Assembly (NCBI GenBank): GCA_028710865.1
Contig: JAQTUF010000001.1
Coordinates: 159,202-223,201, forward strand
Origin: Candidatus Shapirobacteria bacterium
Lineage (GTDB): Bacteria > Patescibacteria > Microgenomatia > UBA12405
Direction: 5' to 3'
Length of the DNA: 64,000 nucleotides
Below the pieces are notes generated by a model that made no database searches, was not told the DNA's origin, and saw only the letters and a list, made by a program, of their open reading frames with translations. Below, piece by piece: positions 17,480 to 26,073 of the stretch (its first letter is position 1; the number at the start of each line of letters is the position of its first letter). The position numbers and the translations under genes are program-made.

Positions 17480-18951
17480 AGAATTCCTCCCCAATTTTGT
17501 GATACTCGATTATAAAGCCCTGGGTCACTACAACGCAAACGTTCAAACCAGCCAGCTAAAACATGGAAACTATTATCGATAGACTCGTGATTATAAGAGG
17601 CAAAAGCAATAGAATCTGAAACTTGTGTTTGAGTAACTAAAACTCGTTCCCAAGCTCGACGAAGTAATTGAATATCACATTTTAAACGACGAGTAATTTG
17701 CATAAAAATTTGAGTACTACGTAAAAATTCTGGTGATTCAAATGAAATATTAAGACTAAAACGATTGTTTTTATTGATAACTTGAGTAAAAAGTTTAAGC
17801 ATACGATATTGTTCAAGAAGAGAATTTACAGTGGGATCACCATTTTGATCATTGATGGTTTTGGTGACACTTAAGCCAATTTCTTTTAAAGTTGCTTGGA
17901 CTAAATCTTGTTTACCGTAGAAAGTACTAAGTGTTTGAATTGAATTTGTTAGTTTGGGTGCAAAATAACTAACCATGGCCTGAGAAAGTTTTTCTGGATT
18001 GAATTCTCCTCGATAAAGAGCTGTGTATTGAGAAATTAATTGTAAAAGTTCTGGTTGATTTTTTTGAACGACGGAACCAATACCAAAATCTATTAAAGCA
18101 ATTTTATTGTTAGGTAAAATATAGATATTACCTGGATGTGGATCACCATGACTACCACTATTAGCTAGACTACCGCTAAGTAACTCAACAGCTAATTCTT
18201 CCATAACAAAATTAATATTAGTGTTAAAATTTTGCTGAATATATAAAATTTTATCTTCTATCTCTTCTGAAAATAATTTTGTTAAAGGAAATCCAATTAT
18301 TTTTTCTTGAACGATGATAGTTGAAGTACAAAACTCAACATAAGTTTTAGGAATATTAATAATTGGATGATCGGCTAAATGCTTGGCTATTTTTATAGCA
18401 TTATTAACCTCATTACGGTAATTAATTTCTTGAAGAGTCATTTTTTTGAAGTCTTCAAATATATTAATTAAATCTAATAAATCTTGTGTTTGTGGAAAAG
18501 AAATTAAATGAATAACAATATCAAGAAGATTTAAATCAAAATGAAGAAATTTGATAACATTTGGTCGTAAAACCTTAACAACCACTGGTTGTCCTTCAAT
18601 TGATCCACTATAGACTTGGGCAAAAGACCCAGCAGCAAAAGGTTCTTCACTGTCAATATTAATTTTTGAACAGTTATCTTCAAGTTCTTTTTTGAGAGTT
18701 GAAATAATGTCAATTTTTTCATAATCCGCCTGATCATATATAGAAATAAAATCTTTAAAATTTTCACCATTGGCTCCAGAAACGGTTTCATTAAGAACCA
18801 ATAATTGTAAAAACTTTACATAAATACCACCTAAGCTAGATAGTCTTTTAAATAACCAACTTTGACCTTGTTTTTTACGTCTAATAAAAAAGAAAAAACT
18901 ATAAACAAAAAAAGTAATAAATATATATAAAATTCTTTTAGGTTTTGACAT
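17476..18951 (-). CDS. ABC1/UbiB (ADCK-type) atypical kinase
   Basis: A 491-residue member of the ABC1/ADCK/UbiB protein-kinase-like family. It has the Ala-rich nucleotide loop AAGSFAQVYSG, VVKVLRP (lysine), the catalytic-type HGDPHPGNI and the metal-binding IDFGIGS. The N-terminal KxGQ motif is altered to KFLQ. Family members bind ATP and support ubiquinone or other prenyl-lipid metabolism or lipid transport; no quinone genes are visible here, so a lipid-related role is only inferred. Hydrophobic residues at the N-terminus (about 8-22) suggest membrane association. It follows a 51-residue membrane protein, sharing a base in TAATG. Confidence 0.82.
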   Translation of the reverse strand: MSKPKRILYIFITFFVYSFFFFIRRKKQGQSWLFKRLSSLGGIYVKFLQLLVLNETVSGANGENFKDFISIYDQADYEKIDIISTLKKELEDNCSKINIDSEEPFAAGSFAQVYSGSIEGQPVVVKVLRPNVIKFLHFDLNLLDIVIHLISFPQTQDLLDLINIFEDFKKMTLQEINYRNEVNNAIKIAKHLADHPIINIPKTYVEFCTSTIIVQEKIIGFPLTKLFSEEIEDKILYIQQNFNTNINFVMEELAVELLSGSLANSGSHGDPHPGNIYILPNNKIALIDFGIGSVVQKNQPELLQLISQYTALYRGEFNPEKLSQAMVSYFAPKLTNSIQTLSTFYGKQDLVQATLKEIGLSVTKTINDQNGDPTVNSLLEQYRMLKLFTQVINKNNRFSLNISFESPEFLRSTQIFMQITRRLKCDIQLLRRAWERVLVTQTQVSDSIAFASYNHESIDNSFHVLAGWFERLRCSDPGLYNRVSQNWGGIL

Positions 18952-19106
18952 TAATTATTTTTAAAACCTATTAGATACAAAACAAAAGTATTAATCATAG
19001 CTAAAATATAAAGAATTAAATGTTGATTTGTGGTAGTTAAAGGCATAATCACAATAATAACTAACCAACCCACAACAATACCCAAAACAGTGAATAAATA
19101 CTTCAT
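18951..19106 (-). CDS. 51-residue membrane protein upstream of the UbiB-like gene
   Basis: A short frame from ATG at 19106 to TAA at 18951-18953, reading MKYLFTVLGIVVGWLVIIVI at its start and IGFKNN at its end, with two hydrophobic helices. Its stop and the kinase ATG form TAATG, the tight coupling seen in real operons. A TATACT box ends 9 bases upstream. Its position suggests it works with the kinase or is its membrane partner; function unknown. Confidence 0.6.
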   Translation of the reverse strand: MKYLFTVLGIVVGWLVIIVIMPLTTTNQHLILYILAMINTFVLYLIGFKNN

Positions 19107-19154
19107 TACTTACTGAGTATACTCTTTTGAAGCTAAAAAATCATTTACTAAAAA

Positions 19155-19988
19155 TTATTTTAAAGAAATATCCACTGTGTTGAATAAAAGTGAAGCGATA
19201 GTCATGGGACCAACACCACCAGGAACTGGAGTAATGAATTTAGCAATATCTTGAACATTTTCAAAATCAAAATCACCACTGACTTTACCGGTAATTGGAT
19301 CAGTGGCAAAACCAACATCAACTAAAACAGAATCTTTTTTGATAAATTCCCTACCAAAAAATCTAGGTTGACCAATAGCAGAAATTAAAATGTCGGCATT
19401 TTGGCAAACATTTTTTAAATCTTTAGTATGAGAATGACAAATGGTTACAGTACAATTTTGGGACATAAGAAGGGCAAAAAGTGGCAGACTTACTTCTGGA
19501 CTACGTCCAATTATTACCGCATTTTTACCGTCTAAATCAATCTGGTAATCTTGTAATAATTTAATAATTCCTAGGGCAGTAGCGGAAGCAATTCCGGTAG
19601 ATTCTTTTTGAAACAAAAGACCTAAATTAGTAGGACTAAGACCGTCAGCATCTTTTTGAGGATCAATAGCCATAAGAACTTGTTGAGTATTTATTTGAGA
19701 AGGTAAAGGAAGTTGAACCATTAGTCCGGTAGTATTTTGGGTATGATTTAATTTTTGAATTTGATCAATAACATCTTGAGTGGTGGAATCGGCAGATAAA
19801 TGATAAATTTGACCACCAATACCAACAGCTTCTGCTTTTTGATTTTTTAGTTCAACATATTTGATAGAGGCAGGGTCATCACCAACTAAAATAATATCCA
19901 AAACTGGCTTGATTTTTAATTTATCTATTTCTTCTTTAAGAGAATTTAAAATTTTTTGACTGGTAGCATTGCCATCTAATAAGATCAT
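19155..19988 (-). CDS. folD: Methylenetetrahydrofolate dehydrogenase/cyclohydrolase
   Basis: A 277-residue bifunctional folate enzyme. YVELKNQKAEAVGI contains the catalytic lysine (about K48); IDPQKDADG, GRSPEVSLP (NADP pocket) and TPVPGGVGPMT are the FolD signatures. It interconverts 5,10-methylene-THF and 10-formyl-THF with NADP, feeding purine and fMet-tRNA synthesis. The normal GRSxxVGxP motif has Ser instead of Gly after Val. It overlaps map by 4 bases (ATGA), so the two are co-translated. Confidence 0.94.
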   Translation of the reverse strand: MILLDGNATSQKILNSLKEEIDKLKIKPVLDIILVGDDPASIKYVELKNQKAEAVGIGGQIYHLSADSTTQDVIDQIQKLNHTQNTTGLMVQLPLPSQINTQQVLMAIDPQKDADGLSPTNLGLLFQKESTGIASATALGIIKLLQDYQIDLDGKNAVIIGRSPEVSLPLFALLMSQNCTVTICHSHTKDLKNVCQNADILISAIGQPRFFGREFIKKDSVLVDVGFATDPITGKVSGDFDFENVQDIAKFITPVPGGVGPMTIASLLFNTVDISLK

Positions 19989-20740
19989 ATAGTTAGTATT
20001 TTATAACTAGTATCGGTAATTAATACAGTGTGTTCAAATTGGGCTGAAAGCGAATTGTCAAAAGTCCTAACTGTCCAACCATCCTTTTTATCAAAAGTAA
20101 TATTTGAATTAGGGGAAGCATTAATCATAGGTTCAACAGTAAAAATCATACCAGGTTTTAAAATAACATCATCTTTTTTGATATCAAAATGAAAAACAAA
20201 AGGATCTTCATGAAATTTTAAACCAACACCATGTCCACCTAACTCCCTAACAACACTAAAACCATGTTTTTGGACAAAAGGCTGAATTATTTTACCAACA
20301 CAATCATTTAAAATTTTCCCTGGTTTAAGAGATCTTATAGAAAGATTAAGAGATTGTTTGGTGATATCGATTAGTTTTTGAGCTGATTTATCTATTTTCC
20401 CAACTGGAAAACTAGCTGAAACATCGCCATAAAATCCATCTAATATAGTGGTAATATCAAGATTTATAATATCCCCTTTTTTTAAAATCTGATCAGGTGA
20501 TGGGATACCATGACAAACAACATTATTGACTGAAGTGCAAATACTTTTAGGAAAACCATTATAGTTTAGAGGAGCAGGAATGGCACCGTGATCAACAATA
20601 AATTGATGAGCTAAATCATTTAATTTTTGGGTGGAAATTCCTGGAGCAACAAAGGTTGATAAATATTTTAAAGTTTTGGCTGCTAATTGGCTGGATTTTT
20701 TAATACCTTCAATTTGAGTTGGTGTTTTAATAGTAATCAC
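19985..20740 (-). CDS. map: Methionine aminopeptidase, type I
   Basis: A 251-residue dinuclear metalloprotease removing N-terminal Met. Metal ligands are seen in LDITTILDGFYGDVS (two Asp), GGHGVGLKFHEDP (His), FTVEPMI (Glu) and FEHTVLI (Glu). The start is a GTG at 20740, supported by TATAAT ending 6 bases upstream. The extended N-terminus with zinc fingers of eukaryotic type I enzymes is absent. Confidence 0.94.
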   Translation of the reverse strand: MITIKTPTQIEGIKKSSQLAAKTLKYLSTFVAPGISTQKLNDLAHQFIVDHGAIPAPLNYNGFPKSICTSVNNVVCHGIPSPDQILKKGDIINLDITTILDGFYGDVSASFPVGKIDKSAQKLIDITKQSLNLSIRSLKPGKILNDCVGKIIQPFVQKHGFSVVRELGGHGVGLKFHEDPFVFHFDIKKDDVILKPGMIFTVEPMINASPNSNITFDKKDGWTVRTFDNSLSAQFEHTVLITDTSYKILTI

Positions 20741-20787
20741 TAGTTAATTATACCGCAAGATACTGGTTTTTGTGGTAAGATTGGGTT
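20741..20787. promoter_or_regulatory. Divergent leaderless promoters of map and the MazG-like gene
   Basis: Minus strand: TATAAT at 20747-20752, 6 bases, GTG of map. Plus strand: TAAGAT at 20776-20781, 6 bases, ATG at 20788. Both start points fall on the start codons. No convincing -35 hexamers. Confidence 0.55.
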
Positions 20788-21180
20788 ATGAGGAAATTTA
20801 AGTTTGAAAAGTTAGTTCGAGATAAAATACCAGACAAAATATTAATAAATAAAAAAAATAAAATTGATTTTAAAATATTGAATAAAAAAGAATTTTTGAA
20901 AAGTTTAAGGGATAAATTTTTTGAAGAATTAGAAGAATTAGACTTAAATAGTAAAGATGATGCTGTAAAAGAACTAGCTGATTTACAATTGATAATTGAT
21001 TCTTGTTTGGAAGCACTAGAAATAAAACAAAAAGATTTTAAAAAGATTTTTAAAAATAAAAATATAGAAAATGGAAAATTTAGTAAAAGAATTTATATAA
21101 AAACTGTTGAAATTGATAAAAATGATAAATGGTTACCCTACTACGAAAGTAAATATAATAAATATAAGGAAATAAAATAA
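20788..21180 (+). CDS. MazG-like/phosphoribosyl-ATP pyrophosphohydrolase-like protein
   Basis: A 130-residue protein beginning FKFEKLVRDKIPD, the signature of a MazG-like family often annotated as phosphoribosyl-ATP pyrophosphohydrolase. EELEEL and DAVKELADLQLIID provide the acidic metal-binding helices of all-alpha NTP pyrophosphatases. It probably hydrolyses a nucleotide triphosphate to monophosphate (house-cleaning). No histidine pathway genes are near. A methyltransferase follows after 4 bases. Confidence 0.72.
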   Translation: MRKFKFEKLVRDKIPDKILINKKNKIDFKILNKKEFLKSLRDKFFEELEELDLNSKDDAVKELADLQLIIDSCLEALEIKQKDFKKIFKNKNIENGKFSKRIYIKTVEIDKNDKWLPYYESKYNKYKEIK

Positions 21181-21184
21181 TATT

Positions 21185-21937
21185 ATGCAAAATACTTCTT
21201 GGGAAAAATCGAGTCAATGGTATAAAAAGATTGTTGGTGATGATGGGCATTATTTTCATCAAAAGATAATTCTGCCAAAAATTAAAACTATGATTGATTT
21301 TAGTGAAATAAAATCAGTTTTAGATTTGGCCTGTGGTCAGGGAGTCTTTGAAAGGCAATTGGACTCAAGAATTATTTATGCAGGAATAGATATATCCAAA
21401 AGTTTTATTGAAGAAGCAAAGCAAAAACGAAAAAGCTTAAACCATGATTTTGCTGTAGTTGATGCCAGTAAAGATTTACCAATAAAGAAAAATAATTTTG
21501 ATTTAGTGACTATAATATTGGCCCTACAAAACATTAAAGATATTAATGGAGTTTTCAAAAATGCCAATAAACACTTAAAATCGGGTGGAAAATTTTTGAT
21601 GGTTTTAAACCATCCAATCTTTAGGATTCCACGACAAAGCTCTTGGGGTGAAGATAAAAATAGTAAAACCCAATATAGAAGAATTGATCGATATATGAGT
21701 AGTCTAGAAATTCCCATATCAACTAACCCAGGAAAACAGGAGAAATCAGAACTAACTTGGTCATTCCACAATCCTCTGTCAAAATACAGTGAATTACTTT
21801 TAAAAAATGGATTTTTGATAGAAAAAATTGAAGAGTGGATATCGGATAAAAAAAGTACTGGCGGAAAAGCAAAAATGGAAAATAGGTCAAGAGATGAAAT
21901 TCCCCTATTTATGGCAATTATGGCTATAAAGAAATAA
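21185..21937 (+). CDS. Class I SAM-dependent methyltransferase
   Basis: A 250-residue protein with the Rossmann SAM site SVLDLACGQGVFERQL (motif I), AGIDIS (motif II) and FDLVTIILALQNI with LKSGGKFLMVLNHPIF (post motifs). It fits the Methyltransf_11 group. The substrate is unknown. It is probably co-transcribed with the MazG-like gene 4 bases upstream and overlaps the convergent IMPDH/GMPR gene by 14 bases. Confidence 0.82.
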   Translation: MQNTSWEKSSQWYKKIVGDDGHYFHQKIILPKIKTMIDFSEIKSVLDLACGQGVFERQLDSRIIYAGIDISKSFIEEAKQKRKSLNHDFAVVDASKDLPIKKNNFDLVTIILALQNIKDINGVFKNANKHLKSGGKFLMVLNHPIFRIPRQSSWGEDKNSKTQYRRIDRYMSSLEIPISTNPGKQEKSELTWSFHNPLSKYSELLLKNGFLIEKIEEWISDKKSTGGKAKMENRSRDEIPLFMAIMAIKK

Positions 21938-22973
21938 TGTCGTGAGAGTTGCTTTCTCGAAGACTGGCAGGAGTGACTTGAATAAATTTAGCTTTTTTCC
22001 AAAGTTCTTGAGTATTTAGAGAACCACAATAGGAATAACCTGATTTAATACCAGCAATAAAACATTCAATTAACTCAGAAACAGGACCTTTAAAAGGAAC
22101 AAAACCTTCAATACCTTCAATGTGTTTTACATATTGATCACTTTTACCAGTATTGTCTTTTTTAAATTGACGTTGTTTTTCAGCTAGACTAGTGGAACCA
22201 TTGTAGGCTTTATATTTTTTACCATTAACGGTAATTATTTTACCTGGAGTTTCAGTAGTACCAGCTAATACATTTCCCAAAACAACAGCTGAAGCACCAG
22301 CGGCTAAACACTTGACAGCATCACCAGAATTTTTGACACCGCCATCAGCCCAAATAATTTTGCCATATTTTCTAGCAACTTTGGCACAATTAGTAATAGC
22401 AGTAAAATTGGGAACACCACAACCAGTCATAATTCGAGTAGTACAAATACTGCCACCACCAACACCAATTTTAATGATATCAACACCAGCCTTAATCAAA
22501 TCTTCAGTCCCCTCTGGGGTAGCAACTACACCAGCGGATAAATTGACATGAGGATATTTTTCTTTAATTTTAAAGGCAAATTCTTGGACACGTTTAAGGT
22601 GACCATGAGCAACATCAAGGTTAATATGATCAACCCCGGCAGCAATTAAAATTTCAAGGCGTTGCCATTCTTCATCTTTAATACCGACAGAGGCAGCAAC
22701 GGGAAGTTTTTGACTTTTAATTTTCTTGATCTTTTCAACTTGAATTTTAGGAGTATCAAAACGAGGAATAACAGCTAGTCCTCCTAATTTACCCAAAGCT
22801 AAGGCCATATCTATTCCAGTAACACAATCCATATTGGCAGAAACTATAGGAATGGAGAATTTTATTTCCCCCATAAACCAAGACAAATCTATTTGGGAGC
22901 GAGAATTTATTTTGGAAAATTGAGGTAAAAGAAGAACATCATCAAGAGATAAATAGAGTGGATATTTTGTCAT
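21924..22973 (-). CDS. IMP dehydrogenase/GMP reductase family enzyme without CBS domains
   Basis: A 349-residue TIM-barrel enzyme. SLDDVLLLPQFS, VSANMDCVT, GVGGGSICTTR (catalytic Cys), WADGGVKNSGD and GIEGFVPFKGP are IMPDH/GMPR motifs. The CBS pair that IMPDH normally carries between strands 2 and 3 is missing, giving GMP-reductase length. The catalytic-loop sequence is mixed: CTTRIMTGCGVP has the TG of GMP reductase but the VP of IMPDH. It either makes XMP from IMP or IMP from GMP; I cannot decide. Confidence 0.82.
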   Translation of the reverse strand: MTKYPLYLSLDDVLLLPQFSKINSRSQIDLSWFMGEIKFSIPIVSANMDCVTGIDMALALGKLGGLAVIPRFDTPKIQVEKIKKIKSQKLPVAASVGIKDEEWQRLEILIAAGVDHINLDVAHGHLKRVQEFAFKIKEKYPHVNLSAGVVATPEGTEDLIKAGVDIIKIGVGGGSICTTRIMTGCGVPNFTAITNCAKVARKYGKIIWADGGVKNSGDAVKCLAAGASAVVLGNVLAGTTETPGKIITVNGKKYKAYNGSTSLAEKQRQFKKDNTGKSDQYVKHIEGIEGFVPFKGPVSELIECFIAGIKSGYSYCGSLNTQELWKKAKFIQVTPASLRESNSHDIISL

Positions 22974-23045
22974 AATAACGGAGGCTGATTTAACTTTCCC
23001 TTGTCAATAATAGCAAAAATGAGAAATAGATCAAGAAATATAAAT

Positions 23046-23687
23046 TTATTTTTTACGACCTACCCAAATAAAAAGTTTTTCATTAACTTTATCGCATTTT
23101 ATTGTTTCAAATAAGCCTGATTCTTCTGCCATCTTTTGACATATATGACGATTATATTGAGTATGAAGAAAGTATGCATTTTGCCAACCGATTTCTTCAA
23201 CCTCCTTAAACTCTTCTTCTGAATTAAAAATATTTTGAAATTCACTTAAACTATAAAAAATATCATTGAGATTCTTAGTTTGTTGTTCGTCTTTATTGTC
23301 TTTAATAAAATTATAATCAATAATTACAAATTCTGACCCTGATTTTAAATGATCTGAGGCAATATTAAAAAGGTCATTTCCTACTTCATGAAAACTACGA
23401 AATGCAGAGGCACTATTAAATGTCTCGCTATTTAATAGTGAGACAAAACTTAAATTTTTATAATTAGGCCCGACTCTATCTTGAGCATTTTTGATTTTAT
23501 TTTTATCTATATCAAAACCGATAATTTTTGAATTTGGTTTTTCACCAGCTAAGTGTTTAGTTATTGAACCATCACCACATCCAATATCAAGATGGTTTTG
23601 GGATATAAAAGGAATTACCTCTCTTATATAACCAATATGATTCTCTCTTGGAGAAATAATTTCATTTTGGGAGAGTCTATCTTCCAT
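23046..23687 (-). CDS. Class I SAM-dependent methyltransferase downstream of korB
   Basis: A 213-residue protein with HLDIGCGDGSITKHLAG (SAM motif I), IIGFDIDKNKI (motif II) and SEFVIIDYNFI. I use the ATG at 23687, one base after the korB stop, rather than the upstream codon at 23729 that would overlap korB. Its pairing with a ferredoxin oxidoreductase gives no clue to the substrate. Confidence 0.75.
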   Translation of the reverse strand: MEDRLSQNEIISPRENHIGYIREVIPFISQNHLDIGCGDGSITKHLAGEKPNSKIIGFDIDKNKIKNAQDRVGPNYKNLSFVSLLNSETFNSASAFRSFHEVGNDLFNIASDHLKSGSEFVIIDYNFIKDNKDEQQTKNLNDIFYSLSEFQNIFNSEEEFKEVEEIGWQNAYFLHTQYNRHICQKMAEESGLFETIKCDKVNEKLFIWVGRKK

Positions 23688-23688
23688 T

Positions 23689-24321
23689 TTATTTTTGAAC
23701 GGTTTTAAGTTGTTTACCGAAAGCGACACATTCTTGGATCATATCGACTAAAACAAAACCTTTAAATTCTAAAGCCTCTTTTATGGTCTTATTTAAAGCG
23801 GGAATATCTTTACAATCAACAGATTTGGCAAAGACTTTAGGATTAATAGTTTTTATTAATTTAATTGGATCTATGGGTAAATTTAGATTTCCTTTTGGGG
23901 TGGATTTGGTATGAGCACCTTGGGGTGTGGTTGGACTAGTTTGACCGGTAGTTAAACTGTATAAAAAATTATTGGAAACAAAAACTTTAATACCAATATT
24001 TCCACGGGCAGCAGTAATAAGATGATTTAAACCTTCACCATAAATACCTCCATCACCACCGATTACAAGAACTTCTAATTTGGGATTAGCTATTTTTTGA
24101 CCGACAGCTACCGCTGGAGATCGGCCATGAAGAGTATGATTTCCATAGGTAACAAAAAAATCAGCCATATTTCCAGCACAACCAATGTCATAATTAATGA
24201 TTGTTTTGGAAGGGTCTAATTTAAAATCAATGAAATTTTTTTGGAGAGCAGCAAAAACTAAATAATTGTGACAACCAGGACACCAGGTTGGAATTTTGTT
24301 TGATCGATAATTAGTTGGCAT
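23689..24321 (-). CDS. korB: 2-oxoacid:ferredoxin oxidoreductase, beta (TPP-binding) subunit
   Basis: A 210-residue thiamine-diphosphate subunit. WCPGCHNYLVF, GCAGNMADFF, YGNHTLHGRSPAVAVG and the TPP/Mg motif GGDGGIYGEGLNHLI followed by NNFLYSLTTGQTSPT are typical of KorB/PorB. With the alpha subunit it oxidises a 2-oxoacid plus CoA to acyl-CoA and CO2, reducing ferredoxin. It is shorter than usual (about 280-300 residues); the C-terminal region is trimmed but the cofactor site is intact. It lies 2 bases after korA. Confidence 0.9.
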   Translation of the reverse strand: MPTNYRSNKIPTWCPGCHNYLVFAALQKNFIDFKLDPSKTIINYDIGCAGNMADFFVTYGNHTLHGRSPAVAVGQKIANPKLEVLVIGGDGGIYGEGLNHLITAARGNIGIKVFVSNNFLYSLTTGQTSPTTPQGAHTKSTPKGNLNLPIDPIKLIKTINPKVFAKSVDCKDIPALNKTIKEALEFKGFVLVDMIQECVAFGKQLKTVQK

Positions 24322-24323
24322 AG

Positions 24324-26012
24324 TTATTTTAAGATTTTAATAATATCTTCGGGGAAAAATGGTCTACCATTGTTTTGGGCAATGATTTTGGTAGGATTAA
24401 AATCAAACTGAGATTTAATAAGAGCAACAAGTTGATTGGTTCCATTATTTTCAATAACAATAATTTCCTTAAATGGTTTAATTAAATTTTTTAATTCTGG
24501 ATTAATTGGCCAAAGGGTTTTGATTTGCAAAAAAGCATAATCAGACTTATTAGACATATTTTGTAGAGCCTCTAAAATCGGACCTTTTGTAGAACCCCAA
24601 GAAATGATTAATTTTTTGGCAGATTTGGAACCAAACAAGTTAGCTTTAGGACTAAGTTTTATAGCTAATTTATTTTTAAGCATTCGTTTTTGAAACATTT
24701 TTTCAGAGATAATGGCATCTTCGGTAGAAAAACCAAATTCATCATGTTCATAACTATTGGCTAAAAATTCACCGTTTTTGGTACCAGGGAGAGTACGAGG
24801 AGAAATCCCATTTTTGGTAAAATGATATCTTTTAAACCCAAGCTCTGGTTTAATTTCAATATCTCCCAATTCAATTTTTACTTTGATCTTGGAGAGATCT
24901 TTAGTACTAGCACTAGATTCGGCAATAAATTTGTCAGAAACAACAATAACTGGGGTCTGTAATTTAGCAGCTAAATTTAGAGATTGATAACCCATCTGGA
25001 AACTTTCATCAATATCTCCTGGAGCCATAACAACTTTAGGAAACTCACCATGTCCAGCATGAATAGCAAAAAGAAGGTCGCCTTGGGCAGTCCAAGTGGG
25101 AAGACCAGTAGCTGGACCAGGACGAGAAACTAGATAAAAAACTACACCAATTTCAGCAATTCCAGTAAAACTCACAGTTTCAGTCATGAGAGCAAAACCA
25201 CCCCCTGAAGTACCAACTGCAACACGAGCACCAGTAAAAGCAGCACCAGCAGCAATATTGGCAACACCAATTTCGTCTTCGGCATGAATAACTTTCAATT
25301 TTTCAATAGATTCACTTTTGGCAGCTAAAAAATGCATGGTACCAGTAGCGGGAGTCATAGGATAAGCAGCATAAAAATCTCCTCCTCCTTGTAAAAATCC
25401 CCAACCAAAAGCTTCATTACCATCATAAAAACCGATATCTTGATGGTTATTTTTTTTGGTTTTTAAATTAAATCTAAATTTGGAAAAATTATCGGCGGCA
25501 TATTTATAGCCTGATTCAAGAGCTCGATAGTTTAAATTGGCAAAATTTTTGTAAAAATTACAAACAATATTTTGACACACTCCAAAATCTAATCCTAAAA
25601 GATAAATAGCAACTCCTAAACTAATAGTATTAGCAACGACTGGACTACCAATTTCGTTGGCCAATTCTTTAAGAGGTAAATTATAAAAAATTCCTTTTTT
25701 AAGGTCTGATTTATTTAAAATTTCATCAGAAAAAATAAGAGTTTTGGAATGAAATTCAGAACTGTGTTGTTGCCAATGACCACCTAAAACAGAAAAAAAT
25801 AAATCAACTGAATAATGAGGAGCAAAAACTTTTCCTTTGGAAAAAGAAATTTGATAAGTATTGTGCCCTCCTCTAACTAATGATGGATATTCACTATAAT
25901 CAGTTAAATTGAAACCATGAGTAATGAGGATTTTGGAAAATAATTGACCAATAGATTTAATTCCTAAACCTGCTGGACCGGCAATCTTAACTGTATAAGT
26001 TTTATCTACCAT
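24324..26012 (-). CDS. korA: 2-oxoacid:ferredoxin oxidoreductase, fused gamma-alpha subunit
   Basis: A 562-residue fusion: residues about 1-185 form the gamma domain (AGPAGLGIKSIGQLF, YPSLVRGGHNTYQI), and residues about 200-562 the alpha pyrimidine-binding domain (GNEAFGWGFLQGG, YPMTPATG, IGVANIAAGAAFTGAR, TSGGGFALMTE, then RPGPATGLPT). No Fe-S cluster domain is present, so electrons pass through the TPP site to a separate ferredoxin. The ATG at 26012 is chosen over the one at 26027 because TACAAT ends 6 bases upstream of it. Confidence 0.92.
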   Translation of the reverse strand: MVDKTYTVKIAGPAGLGIKSIGQLFSKILITHGFNLTDYSEYPSLVRGGHNTYQISFSKGKVFAPHYSVDLFFSVLGGHWQQHSSEFHSKTLIFSDEILNKSDLKKGIFYNLPLKELANEIGSPVVANTISLGVAIYLLGLDFGVCQNIVCNFYKNFANLNYRALESGYKYAADNFSKFRFNLKTKKNNHQDIGFYDGNEAFGWGFLQGGGDFYAAYPMTPATGTMHFLAAKSESIEKLKVIHAEDEIGVANIAAGAAFTGARVAVGTSGGGFALMTETVSFTGIAEIGVVFYLVSRPGPATGLPTWTAQGDLLFAIHAGHGEFPKVVMAPGDIDESFQMGYQSLNLAAKLQTPVIVVSDKFIAESSASTKDLSKIKVKIELGDIEIKPELGFKRYHFTKNGISPRTLPGTKNGEFLANSYEHDEFGFSTEDAIISEKMFQKRMLKNKLAIKLSPKANLFGSKSAKKLIISWGSTKGPILEALQNMSNKSDYAFLQIKTLWPINPELKNLIKPFKEIIVIENNGTNQLVALIKSQFDFNPTKIIAQNNGRPFFPEDIIKILK

Positions 26013-26024
26013 AAGGCTATTGTA
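26013..26024 (-). promoter_or_regulatory. Leaderless promoter of korAB
   Basis: TACAAT at 26019-26024 (minus strand) then AGCCTT then the ATG at 26012. This box overlaps the alternative upstream start and argues against it. Confidence 0.5.
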
Positions 26025-26073
26025 CATGATCTAGTTGTTAAAAAGCTAGCCTTAACATATAAATATACATAGA

